Assembly (NCBI RefSeq): GCF_900110215.1
Contig: NZ_FOCX01000002.1
Location: 248,001 to 312,000 of the forward strand
Direction of reading: 5' to 3'
DNA from: Halorientalis persicus
Lineage (GTDB): Archaea; Halobacteriota; Halobacteria; Halobacteriales; Haloarculaceae
Length of the DNA: 64,000 bases
Below the pieces are notes generated by a model. The model saw only the letters and a list, made by a program, of their open reading frames with translations, was not told where the DNA came from and did not search any database. Below are positions 1-8,486 of this stretch, piece by piece (within the stretch, counting starts at the first letter, position 1; every line of letters begins with the position of its first letter). Position numbers and translations under genes: made by a program.

Positions 1-1723
1 GATCGGGGTCGACCAGTGACCGGGCGTTCAGGTCCGCGCTGTCGGGCTGTTCGACGTGATCCTCGGCGTCTTCCGGCCCGCCCCAGTTCGGGATGGAAGA
101 GTCGAGTTCGTCGGCGGCCGCGAGCAGATGTGACTCGCCGATCTCCTCGCCGGCCCGTAGTGCCTTCCGGGCGGCGTTCTCCGCGATCAGTTCGAGGTCG
201 CTGGCCGCGTAGCCCGCCGTCGTCTCGACGACCCCCTCCAGATCGATTTCGTCGGCCGTCGGACGACCGGCGAGGTGGACCTCGACGATCTCGCGGCGGG
301 CGTCGGTGTCCGGCGGCGGTACCTCGACGCGCTCGTCGAACCGGCCCGACCGCCGGATCGCGCCGTCCACGTCGTCGACGAGGTTGGTCGCGCCCATCAC
401 GACCACGTCGTCGTCGCTGGCGCCCTCCAGTTCGGTCAGCAACTGGTTGACCATCTGCTGTTCGCTGGAGTTCATGTTCGCGTCGCCGTCCCGGGTCCCC
501 GCGATGGCGTCGATCTCGTCGATAAAGAGCAGGCACGGCTGGTTCGCGCGGGCGATCTCGAACAGTTCCTCGACCTTCTGGGCGGGTTCGCCCATGTACT
601 TGCTCGTCAGGTCGGCGGGACCGATCTCGATGAAGTCGTGACCCACTTCGCCGGCGAGCGCCTCCGCGATGTAGGTCTTCCCACAGCCCGGCGGGCCGTG
701 CAGGAGGACGCCGTTGACGACGCCGATGCCGTACTCCTCGAACGCCGCGGGGTCTTCGAGCGGGCGGATCACCTTGTGCCGGAGCGTGTCTTTGAGGTCG
801 TCCATCCCGCCCACGTCGCCAAAGCCCCGTTCGACCTGTTTGGTGACCAGCGACTCGGCGTCCATCTCGACGCCGTCGGGCTGGACGATCTCGTCCTCGC
901 CGGCCGTATCCTCGCCGCCGAACGAGCGGTCGGGCGAACGGTCCGTGGCGCCGCTGGTTCCGCGATCGTCGCTCCCGCCACCTTCGTTCGAGAGCTGTTT
1001 CTGGACCCGGTCCAGCGAGAGGTCGTAGCCGTACTCGGCCAGCCGGGTCGGGTCGTCCGCGATGAACTCCGAGAGCCAGCCGTGGCGCTTGAACTCCCGT
1101 TCGCTGGCGTCGGGTTCGCGGAAGGCGAGCATGATCGAGTGATCGGCCGTCTCGCCACGGTACTCTGCGAGCCAGAAGGGGAGATAGACCCGCGTGACCT
1201 CGGTCACCTCGTCGAATCCGGCCGGATCGAACTCGCCGGGCAAGCCGTAGTTCTCGCGGAGTTTCTGGAGGAACACGTCGGCCCGATCGCCCCGGCCGGC
1301 GTCGCGCTGGCGCGCCCAGTCGGCGACCCGCTCGGGGATGAGGTCGCCGGCGGTGTCGTTGTCCACCTGAAACTGGAGCAACACGGAGGGACCGAGGCCG
1401 GGGCCGTCCCCGAAGTCGAAGTCGCCGGTCGCGACGTTCTGCAGCTTCCCGGTGTCCTCGGCATAGCGAGAGACGTGGGCGTCGTTGTCCGCCCACAGGC
1501 CGTCGAGGAAGACGGTGTCCTCGCGTTCTTCGCTCCCGAACCACTGGCCCTCGTCGGACTCGTAGCGGACGGTGACCCGGAACACGGGATAGAACACGCG
1601 GTGGAGGCGTTCGAGGCGTTCCGCCTCGCCCAACGGCGTGAGCGTCCGCCCTTCCAGCACGTCCCGCACCGTGTCGGCGTCGGGGAGCCGGTGATCCACG
1701 TAGATGTACGGCGGCAGTGACAT
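1..1723 (-). CDS. AAA+ ATPase, Cdc48-like (3' end off window)
   Basis: The reading frame starts with ATG at 1723 and stays open to base 2, so the C-terminus is missing. Residues 1 to about 300 form an N-terminal region with no motif I recognise, followed by an acidic linker. One AAA+ module follows: Walker A GPPGCGKT near residue 345, Walker B LLFIDEID near 400 and an arginine-finger-type SGRFDE near 460. A C-terminal AAA lid and a second acidic stretch come next. Only one ATPase ring domain is visible, unlike the two in canonical Cdc48/VAT. The role is probably protein unfolding or remodelling, but the substrate is unknown. The start codon overlaps the stop of the upstream phosphopantothenate synthetase gene (TGATG), so the two are probably co-transcribed. 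Confidence 0.85.
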   Translation of the reverse strand, partial: MSLPPYIYVDHRLPDADTVRDVLEGRTLTPLGEAERLERLHRVFYPVFRVTVRYESDEGQWFGSEEREDTVFLDGLWADNDAHVSRYAEDTGKLQNVATGDFDFGDGPGLGPSVLLQFQVDNDTAGDLIPERVADWARQRDAGRGDRADVFLQKLRENYGLPGEFDPAGFDEVTEVTRVYLPFWLAEYRGETADHSIMLAFREPDASEREFKRHGWLSEFIADDPTRLAEYGYDLSLDRVQKQLSNEGGGSDDRGTSGATDRSPDRSFGGEDTAGEDEIVQPDGVEMDAESLVTKQVERGFGDVGGMDDLKDTLRHKVIRPLEDPAAFEEYGIGVVNGVLLHGPPGCGKTYIAEALAGEVGHDFIEIGPADLTSKYMGEPAQKVEELFEIARANQPCLLFIDEIDAIAGTRDGDANMNSSEQQMVNQLLTELEGASDDDVVVMGATNLVDDVDGAIRRSGRFDERVEVPPPDTDARREIVEVHLAGRPTADEIDLEGVVETTAGYAASDLELIAENAARKALRAGEEIGESHLLAAADELDSSIPNWGGPEDAEDHVEQPDSADLNARSLVDPD

Positions 1724-2469
1724 CACAGATCACCGCTGCGGATCGCGTCCTCGGCCGCCGACAGCGCCGCCTCGCGGTCGAACTCCTCGACGATGCCGTC
1801 GAGTTCGTCGGGGGAGGCGTCCGCGAGGTCGCGGGCGTGTTCGGTGATCCCCGGCACCGCGCGGATGATGTTGTCGATTATGGGGACCGTCGCGGTCTGA
1901 GCGGAGCGGGAGAGCGGATTCAGGTCGATGACGAGTTCGGTCTTGCCCATCTCCGCGAGGGCTTCGGCGCGGTCGCCGTCTTCGAGGGGGACCAGCACCA
2001 CGTCGGCGTCGCCGATGCCGGTGGCGTCGACCTTCGCGCGTTCGTGGTCGAGACCCGGAATCCGACCGTCGGCCGCCAGACCTTTTACCTCGTCCGCGCC
2101 GTGCTCGCGGAGGTGGTCGGCGATCCGTTCCATGCGTTCCTCGGTACGGTTGAACAGGTTGACCTCCAGATCCGCGTCGGTCGCGGCCGCCAGTTCGACC
2201 AGTTCGCCGGGCACGAGGGCGGCGGCGTTGCCGTTGACCGAGAGGACCGGGTGGGCGGCGCGCAGGAGGTGGGCGGCGGCGGCGCGTTCGGCCCGGTCGG
2301 CGCTCTCGGTGGTTCGCTCGCCGAGCAGGTAGTCGTAGGCCTCACCCCGACCCTGTGCGATCAATCCCTGCCGAGAGGTGATCCCCAGATCGACGCCGTG
2401 TTCGATCCGGTGTCGCGTCAGCAGCGACTCGTAGCGGGGGTGGCTCTCTGGCACGTCGATCTCGTCCAT
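1723..2469 (-). CDS. 4-phosphopantoate--beta-alanine ligase (archaeal phosphopantothenate synthetase)
   Basis: This 248-residue protein matches the archaeal PPS family (formerly DUF137) along its whole length. The N-terminus is MDEIDVPESHPRYESLL, and the C-terminal half contains LVPLEDGDR and VIDLNPLSR. The family joins 4-phosphopantoate to beta-alanine with ATP in the archaeal route to coenzyme A, replacing bacterial PanC plus pantothenate kinase. Pantoate kinase, which makes its substrate, lies on the same strand 3 kb upstream at 5520-6347, separated by the DUF1508-repeat gene. The stop codon shares a base with the start of the AAA ATPase. Family assignment is confident. Confidence 0.93.
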   Translation of the reverse strand: MDEIDVPESHPRYESLLTRHRIEHGVDLGITSRQGLIAQGRGEAYDYLLGERTTESADRAERAAAAHLLRAAHPVLSVNGNAAALVPGELVELAAATDADLEVNLFNRTEERMERIADHLREHGADEVKGLAADGRIPGLDHERAKVDATGIGDADVVLVPLEDGDRAEALAEMGKTELVIDLNPLSRSAQTATVPIIDNIIRAVPGITEHARDLADASPDELDGIVEEFDREAALSAAEDAIRSGDL

Positions 2470-2548
2470 ACTCGATCACGTTTGCGCTGGTGTGAAAAAT
2501 CGCCCGGTGCGCCGGCGAAATCAACCGTTCCTCGCCGCCCTCCCCAGG

Positions 2549-5440
2549 TCAGGCCTGTGTCTCGGTCGCGGCGTCGGGGCCGAACGCCCGGAGCCCGCCC
2601 AGTGCCTCTCGGGCCTCGCGGCGGGTAGGATAGGTCCGTTTGCTCTCGGCGACGGTGCTGCCGTCGGTGTCGACGAGTCGCCACCGCCAGCCGTCGTCCC
2701 CATCGCCCTCGTGGAGTTCGAAGGCCGGTGACTCGATCTCAAGCAGGCTCGCCGGTGTCAGCACGTCCCGGACGGACGCGAGCGCGCGCTCGGCCGCGCT
2801 CCGGGACTCGAAGGTCGGACCGCTGACGCCGACGGTGTTGCCAGCGGTGTCGACGAACCGCCAGATCCAGCCGTCCTGACGTTCGGTGACCTCGAACGCC
2901 GCCAGGTCGAAGTCGAGCAGGCCGGCACCGCCGGCGAGTTCGCGGGCCCGCGAGAGGTCCTCACGCGCGCTCTGGCGGCTCTCGTGGGTTCGAGCCCCGA
3001 CGGCCAGCGTGTCTCGGTCGGGATCGACCAGCCGCCAGCGCCACTCGTCGGTCCCGCTGTCCTCGTCGGTGACCGTCTCGAGTCGGAACGCGGCGGGGTC
3101 GACCGCGAAGACGCTCGCGCCGCCGGCGTTGTCCCGGACCAGACGCGCGGTCGTGGCCACGGCGTCACGGGACGGGAACTGTTCGGTGCCGACCGCCAGG
3201 GGCTCACGCTCGCGGTCGACGATTCCCCACGCCCAGGTCTCGCCCTCCTCGCCGTCCGTGACCGAGAAGCGGATCGCGATGTCCTCGACGGTGTGGACGG
3301 CCGCATCGGCGGCGAAATCGGCGACCGACTCGGCGGCCTCGGTGGCGCTCTCCCGGTCGGTGAACCCGTCGAGACTCCGGGCGATCGTGCTGCCGTCGGG
3401 GTGGATCAACCGCCAGCACCACTGCCGACGCTCGCCCTCGCCGACGTAGACCTGGAAGAGGGCGGCGTCCATCTGCCGCGTCTCGGCCTCGGGGGCCAGA
3501 AGCGAGAGGGCGTCCATCGCCTCGCGGGCGGTTTCGTCGCTGTCGTAGCGACCGGGACTGGTCGCCAGCGTGTCGCCGCTGGCGTCGACCAGTCGCCAGT
3601 GCCACTCCGACTCGGCCTCGTACAGCTCCAGGGCAGCACTCCCGATCTCGACCAGATCGGCCTCGGGTGCGTGCTGTTTCATCGTGTTCATTGCCGCCGC
3701 GGCGTCCTCGCGGGAGGCGTGTTCCTGTCCGCTGTCGGAGACGACGCTCCCGTCGGCGTCGACCAGCCGCCAGTTCCAGCCGCCGTCGTCGGCCTCGTAG
3801 AGGTGGAACGCGGCGCTGTCGAACTCGATGCGGTCGGCGGTCCCGATCTCCTCGCGCAGTTGCTCGACGGCCGCCGCCGCCTCCTCCGGGTCCGCGAAGG
3901 TCGCGCTGGCTGGACTGCGCGCGACGGTCTCGCGGTCCTCGGTGACCAGCCGCCAGGCCCACCGGTCGCCCTCGGGGTAGATCTCGTACTCGGCGTCGTC
4001 GAGTTCGACGACCGGCGCGTCCGTGACGACCTCCTTGACGCGGCCGACGACCGACCGGCCGCTCTCCTCGGAGGGCACTGCGCCCTCGCTTCGGGCGACC
4101 ACCTCGTCCTCGCCGTCGACCAGCCGCCAGCGCCAGCCGCCCGCCTCGTCCTCGACGATCTCGTAGGCTGGCGACCTGGATTCGAGGAACGGCATATCGA
4201 TGGCCCCCTCCATGATCCGACGGACGGCCCCCTCGACCGCCTCCCGGCTCTCGAACTCGTCGCTGGACTCGGCGATGGTCTCGTCGGCGGCATCGACCAG
4301 CTCCCAGCGCCAGGTGTCGTCGTCCTCGATCAACTCGATGCCGACCCCTTCGACGTCCATCACCGGCGACTCGCGCGCGGCCTCCCGGATCGACCGGACC
4401 GAGGCCTCGGCGTCGTCGCGGTCCTCGTAACTGGTCGGGCTCTCGCCGAGGACGCCCCGGTTCTCGTCGACCAGCCGCCAGCGCCAGTCCGAGCCGTCGC
4501 CGTAGACCTCGAAGGCACCGTCGTCCACGTCGAGCAGCGAGGCTCCCGGCCCGTGTTCTTTCAACAGGTTCACCGCACTCTCGGCCTTCTCTCGGTCGGC
4601 GTAGTGCCCGTCGCTGTCGGCCAGCACGACGCCGTCCTCGTCGACCAGCGTCCAGCGGGCAGTCGACTCGCCGTCTTCCCCCTCCTCACGGTACAGGCGG
4701 AAGGCGGCGTGGTTGATCTCCAACAGGCTCGCGCCCGCCACCTTCGCCTTTATCTCCTCCAGGGCGGCCTCGGCGTCGGTCTGGCTCTCGTAGGCCCGGA
4801 TTCCGTCCGCGACGGCCGTCTGCTCGACGAACCACCAGTGCCAGCCCGACTCGCCGGGGAAGACCGCGAACACGCCGTCGCGGTCGGCCTCGCCGACCAG
4901 CACATCGGAGACACGGGCCTCCGTGTCGTCCTCGACGACCCACCCCATCGCGGCCGCGTCCTCGTCGGCCAGGAAGTAACTCCGTCGCCCGGCCACCACG
5001 GGCACCAGCGCGGCGACAAGCGCAAGGAGTGCCAGTCCGCCGCCGTAGCCCGCCAGGAACAGTTGACCCGAGGTCCGCCCGACCCCCCACTGCCCCGGAT
5101 AGATCTGCAGGAAGTATCCCACCGCCGCGACGGAGACGAGCGCGCCGAGTACCGCGACCGGGACCGCCCGCCTTCGGAGGGGCAACTGGAGGACGGTCCC
5201 CAGCAGGAACACGGGGAATCCGGCGGCGGCGAGTATCAGCGTGAGTTCCGTGACCGCCACAGGCCGGAGCGAGAGCAGTCCCGTGCGACCGGCGGCGAAC
5301 ACCCCCCCAGCCGCAAGTATCGCCACCAGCCCGATCACCAGCACCCAGTAGCCGTACACCTCCGGTTTCGTCCGCGCTTCCCCCATGTACTCGTCGTAGA
5401 ACCCGTAGAAAGCGCTGTCCGGCTGCGATCCCGTTGCCAT
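2549..5440 (-). CDS. Membrane protein with 13 tandem DUF1508/YegP-like repeats
   Basis: I chose ATG at 5440 (MATGSQPDS), eight codons inside the longest frame, giving 963 residues. Four hydrophobic segments lie at about 30-50, 64-86, 92-112 and 128-152. From about residue 165 to the end the protein is a string of units of roughly 55-65 residues. Each has the core W-x-W-R-L-V-D-x-(D/A)-G and then a Ser/Ala-rich helix start. I count 13 cores, including WRWRLVDENR, WNWRLVDADG, WCWRLIHPDG, WIWRFVDTAG and WRWRLVDTDG. This core is typical of the small DUF1508/UPF0339 (YegP) domain, which normally occurs once or twice. The function is unknown. It lies between the two CoA-biosynthesis genes on the same strand, with no obvious link to CoA. 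Confidence 0.85.
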   Translation of the reverse strand: MATGSQPDSAFYGFYDEYMGEARTKPEVYGYWVLVIGLVAILAAGGVFAAGRTGLLSLRPVAVTELTLILAAAGFPVFLLGTVLQLPLRRRAVPVAVLGALVSVAAVGYFLQIYPGQWGVGRTSGQLFLAGYGGGLALLALVAALVPVVAGRRSYFLADEDAAAMGWVVEDDTEARVSDVLVGEADRDGVFAVFPGESGWHWWFVEQTAVADGIRAYESQTDAEAALEEIKAKVAGASLLEINHAAFRLYREEGEDGESTARWTLVDEDGVVLADSDGHYADREKAESAVNLLKEHGPGASLLDVDDGAFEVYGDGSDWRWRLVDENRGVLGESPTSYEDRDDAEASVRSIREAARESPVMDVEGVGIELIEDDDTWRWELVDAADETIAESSDEFESREAVEGAVRRIMEGAIDMPFLESRSPAYEIVEDEAGGWRWRLVDGEDEVVARSEGAVPSEESGRSVVGRVKEVVTDAPVVELDDAEYEIYPEGDRWAWRLVTEDRETVARSPASATFADPEEAAAAVEQLREEIGTADRIEFDSAAFHLYEADDGGWNWRLVDADGSVVSDSGQEHASREDAAAAMNTMKQHAPEADLVEIGSAALELYEAESEWHWRLVDASGDTLATSPGRYDSDETAREAMDALSLLAPEAETRQMDAALFQVYVGEGERRQWCWRLIHPDGSTIARSLDGFTDRESATEAAESVADFAADAAVHTVEDIAIRFSVTDGEEGETWAWGIVDREREPLAVGTEQFPSRDAVATTARLVRDNAGGASVFAVDPAAFRLETVTDEDSGTDEWRWRLVDPDRDTLAVGARTHESRQSAREDLSRARELAGGAGLLDFDLAAFEVTERQDGWIWRFVDTAGNTVGVSGPTFESRSAAERALASVRDVLTPASLLEIESPAFELHEGDGDDGWRWRLVDTDGSTVAESKRTYPTRREAREALGGLRAFGPDAATETQA

Positions 5441-5519
5441 GGTTACAGTTCGACGTTGGACCACTCGGTACCTTAAACGTGGGGTTGGTTCACACGTCCC
5501 TCGGCGACTGACAAGACGG

Positions 5520-6347
5520 CTAGTCGAGCAACCGCGCGCCCGTCGAGTCGATCCGGCAGGTCGAAGGCTCGTAGCCGGCCGCCGAGAGCCCGCCGTCGAT
5601 TGAGAACACCGTTTTGCCGAGCATCGCCATCGACGCGTCGCCGCCGGCCTCGTTCACGTCCAGGATTACGTCCCTGATCTCGGGCGTGAGCAGTTCGGCC
5701 TCGCGGGCGAACTGCCGGGACGCGCGCATGAACGAGGACAGTGTGGGCTCCTCGACGACCCGGGAGAGGCTCCGCTTGCCGGCCTGATCCAGCAGATCGG
5801 TGTCGCCGGAGATGACCTCCTCCGTCGAGAGTTCGCCCAGCGTGTGATACTCGATGGGCCCGCGTGCCGGGATGGCGTCCAGCAGGTTGTCCTGTGGCCC
5901 GCCCGGCTCCAGCCGGATCGGGACCCCGCCGCGAGCCTGAGCCACCACGTCGCCCAGCCCCGTCCCGGCCTGTACTTCCGCGCCGTGGGCGATGGTGACG
6001 AGTTCGTTCTCGGAGAGTCGGCGGTCGAACGCCTCGTTGACCGCCAGGGCGGTGCCCAGCGCCATCGCGCCGGAGACGCCGAAGCCCGACCCGATGGGCA
6101 GGGGCGTCTGGCCGTCGACGCGAGCGGTCGCCTGCAGGGTGTCCAGCACCGTCTCGACGGCGTCCATCTCGACGGGCACGTCGTTACAGCGCACGCTCGT
6201 CTCCTCGGCCGGCCGGACGGTGACGGTCACCCCGTCGGTCAGGGCCAGCCCCGCGCCCTGCGAGCCCGCTTTCGTCGGATCGTCGTCCCGGTGAATGGTG
6301 AAAAAGCCGGTCACGTGGCCCGGGACGAACGCTTCGGCTTCAGTCAT
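5520..6347 (-). CDS. Pantoate kinase (GHMP family)
   Basis: This 275-residue protein is a GHMP-superfamily kinase of the archaeal pantoate kinase type. The ATP-binding motif PIGSGFGVSGAMALG lies near residues 86-100, the N-terminus is EAFVPGHVTGFF, and a GTGLGDVVAQ segment is present. It phosphorylates pantoate to 4-phosphopantoate, the substrate of the ligase at 1723-2469. It is transcribed towards the DUF1508-repeat gene. A TATA-like box at 6371-6380 sits about 27 bp before the ATG, consistent with a leaderless haloarchaeal transcript. Family assignment is confident. Confidence 0.93.
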   Translation of the reverse strand: MTEAEAFVPGHVTGFFTIHRDDDPTKAGSQGAGLALTDGVTVTVRPAEETSVRCNDVPVEMDAVETVLDTLQATARVDGQTPLPIGSGFGVSGAMALGTALAVNEAFDRRLSENELVTIAHGAEVQAGTGLGDVVAQARGGVPIRLEPGGPQDNLLDAIPARGPIEYHTLGELSTEEVISGDTDLLDQAGKRSLSRVVEEPTLSSFMRASRQFAREAELLTPEIRDVILDVNEAGGDASMAMLGKTVFSIDGGLSAAGYEPSTCRIDSTGARLLD

Positions 6348-6370
6348 GCCTCCCGGTCGGGGCCCCGGGT

Positions 6371-6380
6371 GAATAAAAGG
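6371..6380 (-). promoter_or_regulatory. TATA-like box for pantoate kinase
   Basis: Read on the minus strand the site is CCTTTTATTC, centred about 27 bp before the pantoate kinase ATG at 6347. That is the usual archaeal TATA-to-start distance for a leaderless mRNA. It lies in the 105-bp divergent region shared with the hydrolase gene. Confidence 0.5.
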
Positions 6381-6420
6381 TGGTCGTCGCGGGCGGCCCG
6401 TGGGGCCCCACAGCCGACAC

Positions 6421-6430
6421 CGACTTTACT
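6421..6430 (+). promoter_or_regulatory. TATA-like box for BAAT hydrolase
   Basis: CGACTTTACT lies about 27 bp before the ATG at 6453 and combines a BRE-like CGA with a CTTTA core. It faces away from the pantoate kinase promoter, so the two genes are divergently transcribed. Confidence 0.45.
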
Positions 6431-6452
6431 CCGGCCCCGCAGGTCGGGGGCA

Positions 6453-7766
6453 ATGGACGACAGTCCACTGATCGTCGTCGACCCTGCTCGTCCGCTGGTC
6501 GACGAGCGGTTCGCGGTCCGGCTCGCTGGTTTCCCGCCACGGCGACGAGTGACCGTCCGCGCTCGGATGCCGCTCGACGGCGGGCTCTGGGCGGCCAGTG
6601 TGACGATCCGGACCGATGACGACGGGACCGCCGACCTCGACAGCCAGCGCCCGCTCGCCGGCACGTACGACACCGCCGACACGATGGGGCTCGTCTGGTC
6701 GGCCGAACGGATCGGCGACCGACCCGCGGCCCACGAACGTACGCGAACCGACGGCAACGTCTCGCTCACCGCGACTGTCGGCGGGCGACGCGTCGCCAGC
6801 GCCACCGTCGAACACCGCTTCCAGCGCGAGGGCGTCACCGTCGAGTCGGTCGACCACCCGAAACTCGTCGCGCGACTGTACGAGCCACCCGCTGCGGCCG
6901 TGGACGACGACGGACATCACCCCGGCGTCGTCCTCCTCGGAGGCTCCAGCGGCGGCTTCCCGTCCCGTCGAGTCGCCTCGTTGCTGGCCTCGCGTGGCTA
7001 CGCCGTACTGGCGCTGGCGTACTTCGGCCGCGACGGTCTTCCGGACCGACTCGTCGAGGTTCCGCTGGAGTACGTCGAGTCGGCGGTCGAGTGGCTCGCC
7101 GCCCGTAACCACGTTCGACCCGACCCCCTGGGAGTCGTCGGCTGGTCGCGGGGCGGCGAACTCGCCTTGCTCGCGGCCACCCGCTGTGACCGACTCCGGA
7201 CCGCCGTCGGCTACGCGCCAAGCGCTGTTACCTTCCAGGGCAACAAGCTGCTGTCGGACCCCGGGTCGGCCTGGACGGTCGACGGCGAGGGGGTGCCGTA
7301 CGTGCCGCTGGCCCGGCCCACTGGATTTCGATGCCGGGCCGTCGCCGGGTGGCTCCAGGGACAGCCACTCTCGGTTCGGCCGCTGTTCGAGCGCGGACTG
7401 GCACAGGCGAGCGAAAAGCGAGTCCGCGCGGCGACGATCCCCGTCGAGGAGATCGGTGGTCCCGTCTTGCTGGTGACCGGCGACGACGACCGGGTCTGGC
7501 CGGCCGACACGCTCGCCACGCGGGCGATGGCACGGCTGGACGCGGCGTCGTACCCACACACCTACGACCACCTCAGGGTTCCCGGGGCTGGCCACGACAT
7601 CAAGGTCCCATATCACCCGACGACCGAGCGTGCGACACGACCGTTTCCGCTACCCGGTCGGCCCCTCGCACTCGACATGGGCGGCACCCCTGCAGGGTAC
7701 GCCCGCGCCGACGCGCAGGCGTGGGAGCGGACGCTGGAGGTGTTAGACGAGGGGCTGTACCCCTAG
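6453..7766 (+). CDS. Acyl-CoA thioester hydrolase / bile-acid-CoA:amino acid N-acyltransferase-type alpha/beta hydrolase
   Basis: I use ATG at 6453 (MDDSPLIVV), giving 437 residues; the longer open frame upstream overlaps pantoate kinase antisense. Residues 1 to about 135 look like the immunoglobulin-like Acyl-CoA_thio_N domain (VTVRARMPLDGGLWAA). The rest is an alpha/beta hydrolase with an oxyanion segment LLGGSSGGFPS, nucleophile Ser232 in GWSRGGE, an acidic residue in TGDDDRVW (about 344-346) and His381 in GAGHDIK. The BAAT/thioesterase family acts on acyl-CoA thioesters, and many members use Cys instead of Ser. The substrate is unknown. The stop codon overlaps the stop of the convergent gene at 7763. 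Confidence 0.8.
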   Translation: MDDSPLIVVDPARPLVDERFAVRLAGFPPRRRVTVRARMPLDGGLWAASVTIRTDDDGTADLDSQRPLAGTYDTADTMGLVWSAERIGDRPAAHERTRTDGNVSLTATVGGRRVASATVEHRFQREGVTVESVDHPKLVARLYEPPAAAVDDDGHHPGVVLLGGSSGGFPSRRVASLLASRGYAVLALAYFGRDGLPDRLVEVPLEYVESAVEWLAARNHVRPDPLGVVGWSRGGELALLAATRCDRLRTAVGYAPSAVTFQGNKLLSDPGSAWTVDGEGVPYVPLARPTGFRCRAVAGWLQGQPLSVRPLFERGLAQASEKRVRAATIPVEEIGGPVLLVTGDDDRVWPADTLATRAMARLDAASYPHTYDHLRVPGAGHDIKVPYHPTTERATRPFPLPGRPLALDMGGTPAGYARADAQAWERTLEVLDEGLYP

Positions 7767-8059
7767 TCTTCGGTCGCGTCGGCGGCGTCGGACGTTGCGG
7801 CCGTGTCGTCCGCGTCGACATCGTCGGCCCCCTCCTCGGAGAGCCGGTCGAGCAGTGCCGCTCGCTGACTCCGGGACAGGTCTTCGGCGAGACACCCGAC
7901 GAACGACGCCACGAGGTCCTCGCGGACTCGGAGGTCGACGTGTTCCATCCGGCCGTCGACGACGACGGCGTCGAGTTCCCACTCGCCTGCCTCTGGATCG
8001 GTCATCCGGATGTCTACCCACTCGTCCGTGGTCGGGTCGGTCGACGCTAACGTTGACAT
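7763..8059 (-). CDS. Small acidic haloarchaeal protein, unknown function
   Basis: The chosen ATG at 8059 gives MSTLASTDPT and 98 residues. A core of about 60 residues (TDEWVDIRMTDPEAGEWELD, then a helical region containing LSRSQRAALLDRLSEE) is followed by an Asp/Ala-rich low-complexity tail. I do not recognise the family. The gene converges on the BAAT hydrolase with a 4-bp overlap of the stop codons. It points away from the toxin-antitoxin pair that starts at 8184, so the 8060-8183 region may carry divergent promoters. Codon use and acidity look like those of its neighbours. Confidence 0.65.
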   Translation of the reverse strand: MSTLASTDPTTDEWVDIRMTDPEAGEWELDAVVVDGRMEHVDLRVREDLVASFVGCLAEDLSRSQRAALLDRLSEEGADDVDADDTAATSDAADATED

Positions 8060-8157
8060 AACGACTCTAGTACGACGGAATTCGACATAACTGTATCCGC
8101 AGGCGGATGATAGCACCCGTCAGCCCCGAAAGCGAGTGCCCGGGGGCGATAGTTCTT

Positions 8158-8184
8158 TGTATACGTGGTAATACGACGTACACA
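8158..8184. promoter_or_regulatory. Inverted-repeat operator over the antitoxin promoter
   Basis: TGTATACGT at 8158-8166 and ACGTACACA at 8176-8184 form an inverted repeat with one mismatch and a 9-bp spacer. The repeat covers the TATA position (about 26 bp before the ATG) and ends on the first base of the antitoxin start codon. Ribbon-helix-helix antitoxins normally bind such repeats in their own promoter, so autoregulation is a reasonable inference. Confidence 0.5.
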
Positions 8185-8486
8185 TGGCGACGATCAGCGC
8201 GCGGCTGTCGGAGGAGGAGCTGGCGGAACTGGAGCGGGTCGCGGAGCTTCTGGACGACGACCGCAGTACGACGATCAGGAAGGCCCTCGAAGAGGGGCTG
8301 GCGGAGTTACGTATCCGCGAGGCGGTCGGGCGCTACCAGCAGGGTGACGTGGCGGTCACCGAGGCGTCCCGGATCGCCGGCCTCTCGGTCGCGGAGTGGC
8401 TCGAAGTCGCCCGCGAGCGCAACCTCACCACACAGCTGCGCGCGGCAGACCTCCGGCGGGACGCCGACAACGCGAGGGAGCTGTGA
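8184..8486 (+). CDS. Antitoxin: RHH-like N-terminus with UPF0175-like helix-turn-helix
   Basis: This 100-residue protein has two recognisable parts. Residues 1 to about 45 (ATISARLSEEELAELERVAE, then DRSTTIRKALEEGL) look like a ribbon-helix-helix DNA-binding fold. Residues about 46-82 (AVGRYQQGDVAVTEASRIAG, then LSVAEWLEVARERNL) match the UPF0175-type helix-turn-helix seen in antitoxins paired with PIN toxins. It overlaps the downstream PIN gene by 4 bp (GTGA), the usual arrangement for translational coupling of antitoxin and toxin. It probably neutralises the PIN protein and represses its own promoter through the inverted repeat at 8158-8184. Confidence 0.8.
   Translation: MATISARLSEEELAELERVAELLDDDRSTTIRKALEEGLAELRIREAVGRYQQGDVAVTEASRIAGLSVAEWLEVARERNLTTQLRAADLRRDADNAREL

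Noticed and set aside
2549-5000. CRISPR-like repeats
   Set aside because: The periodicity is about 180 bp, the units are diverged and stay in a coding frame, so they are protein repeats.
2984-5476. An 830-codon open frame on the plus strand, opposite the DUF1508-repeat gene
   Set aside because: It is the antisense shadow of a high-GC gene. Its translation has no domains, and the minus-strand frame carries clear repeated WxWRLVD cores.
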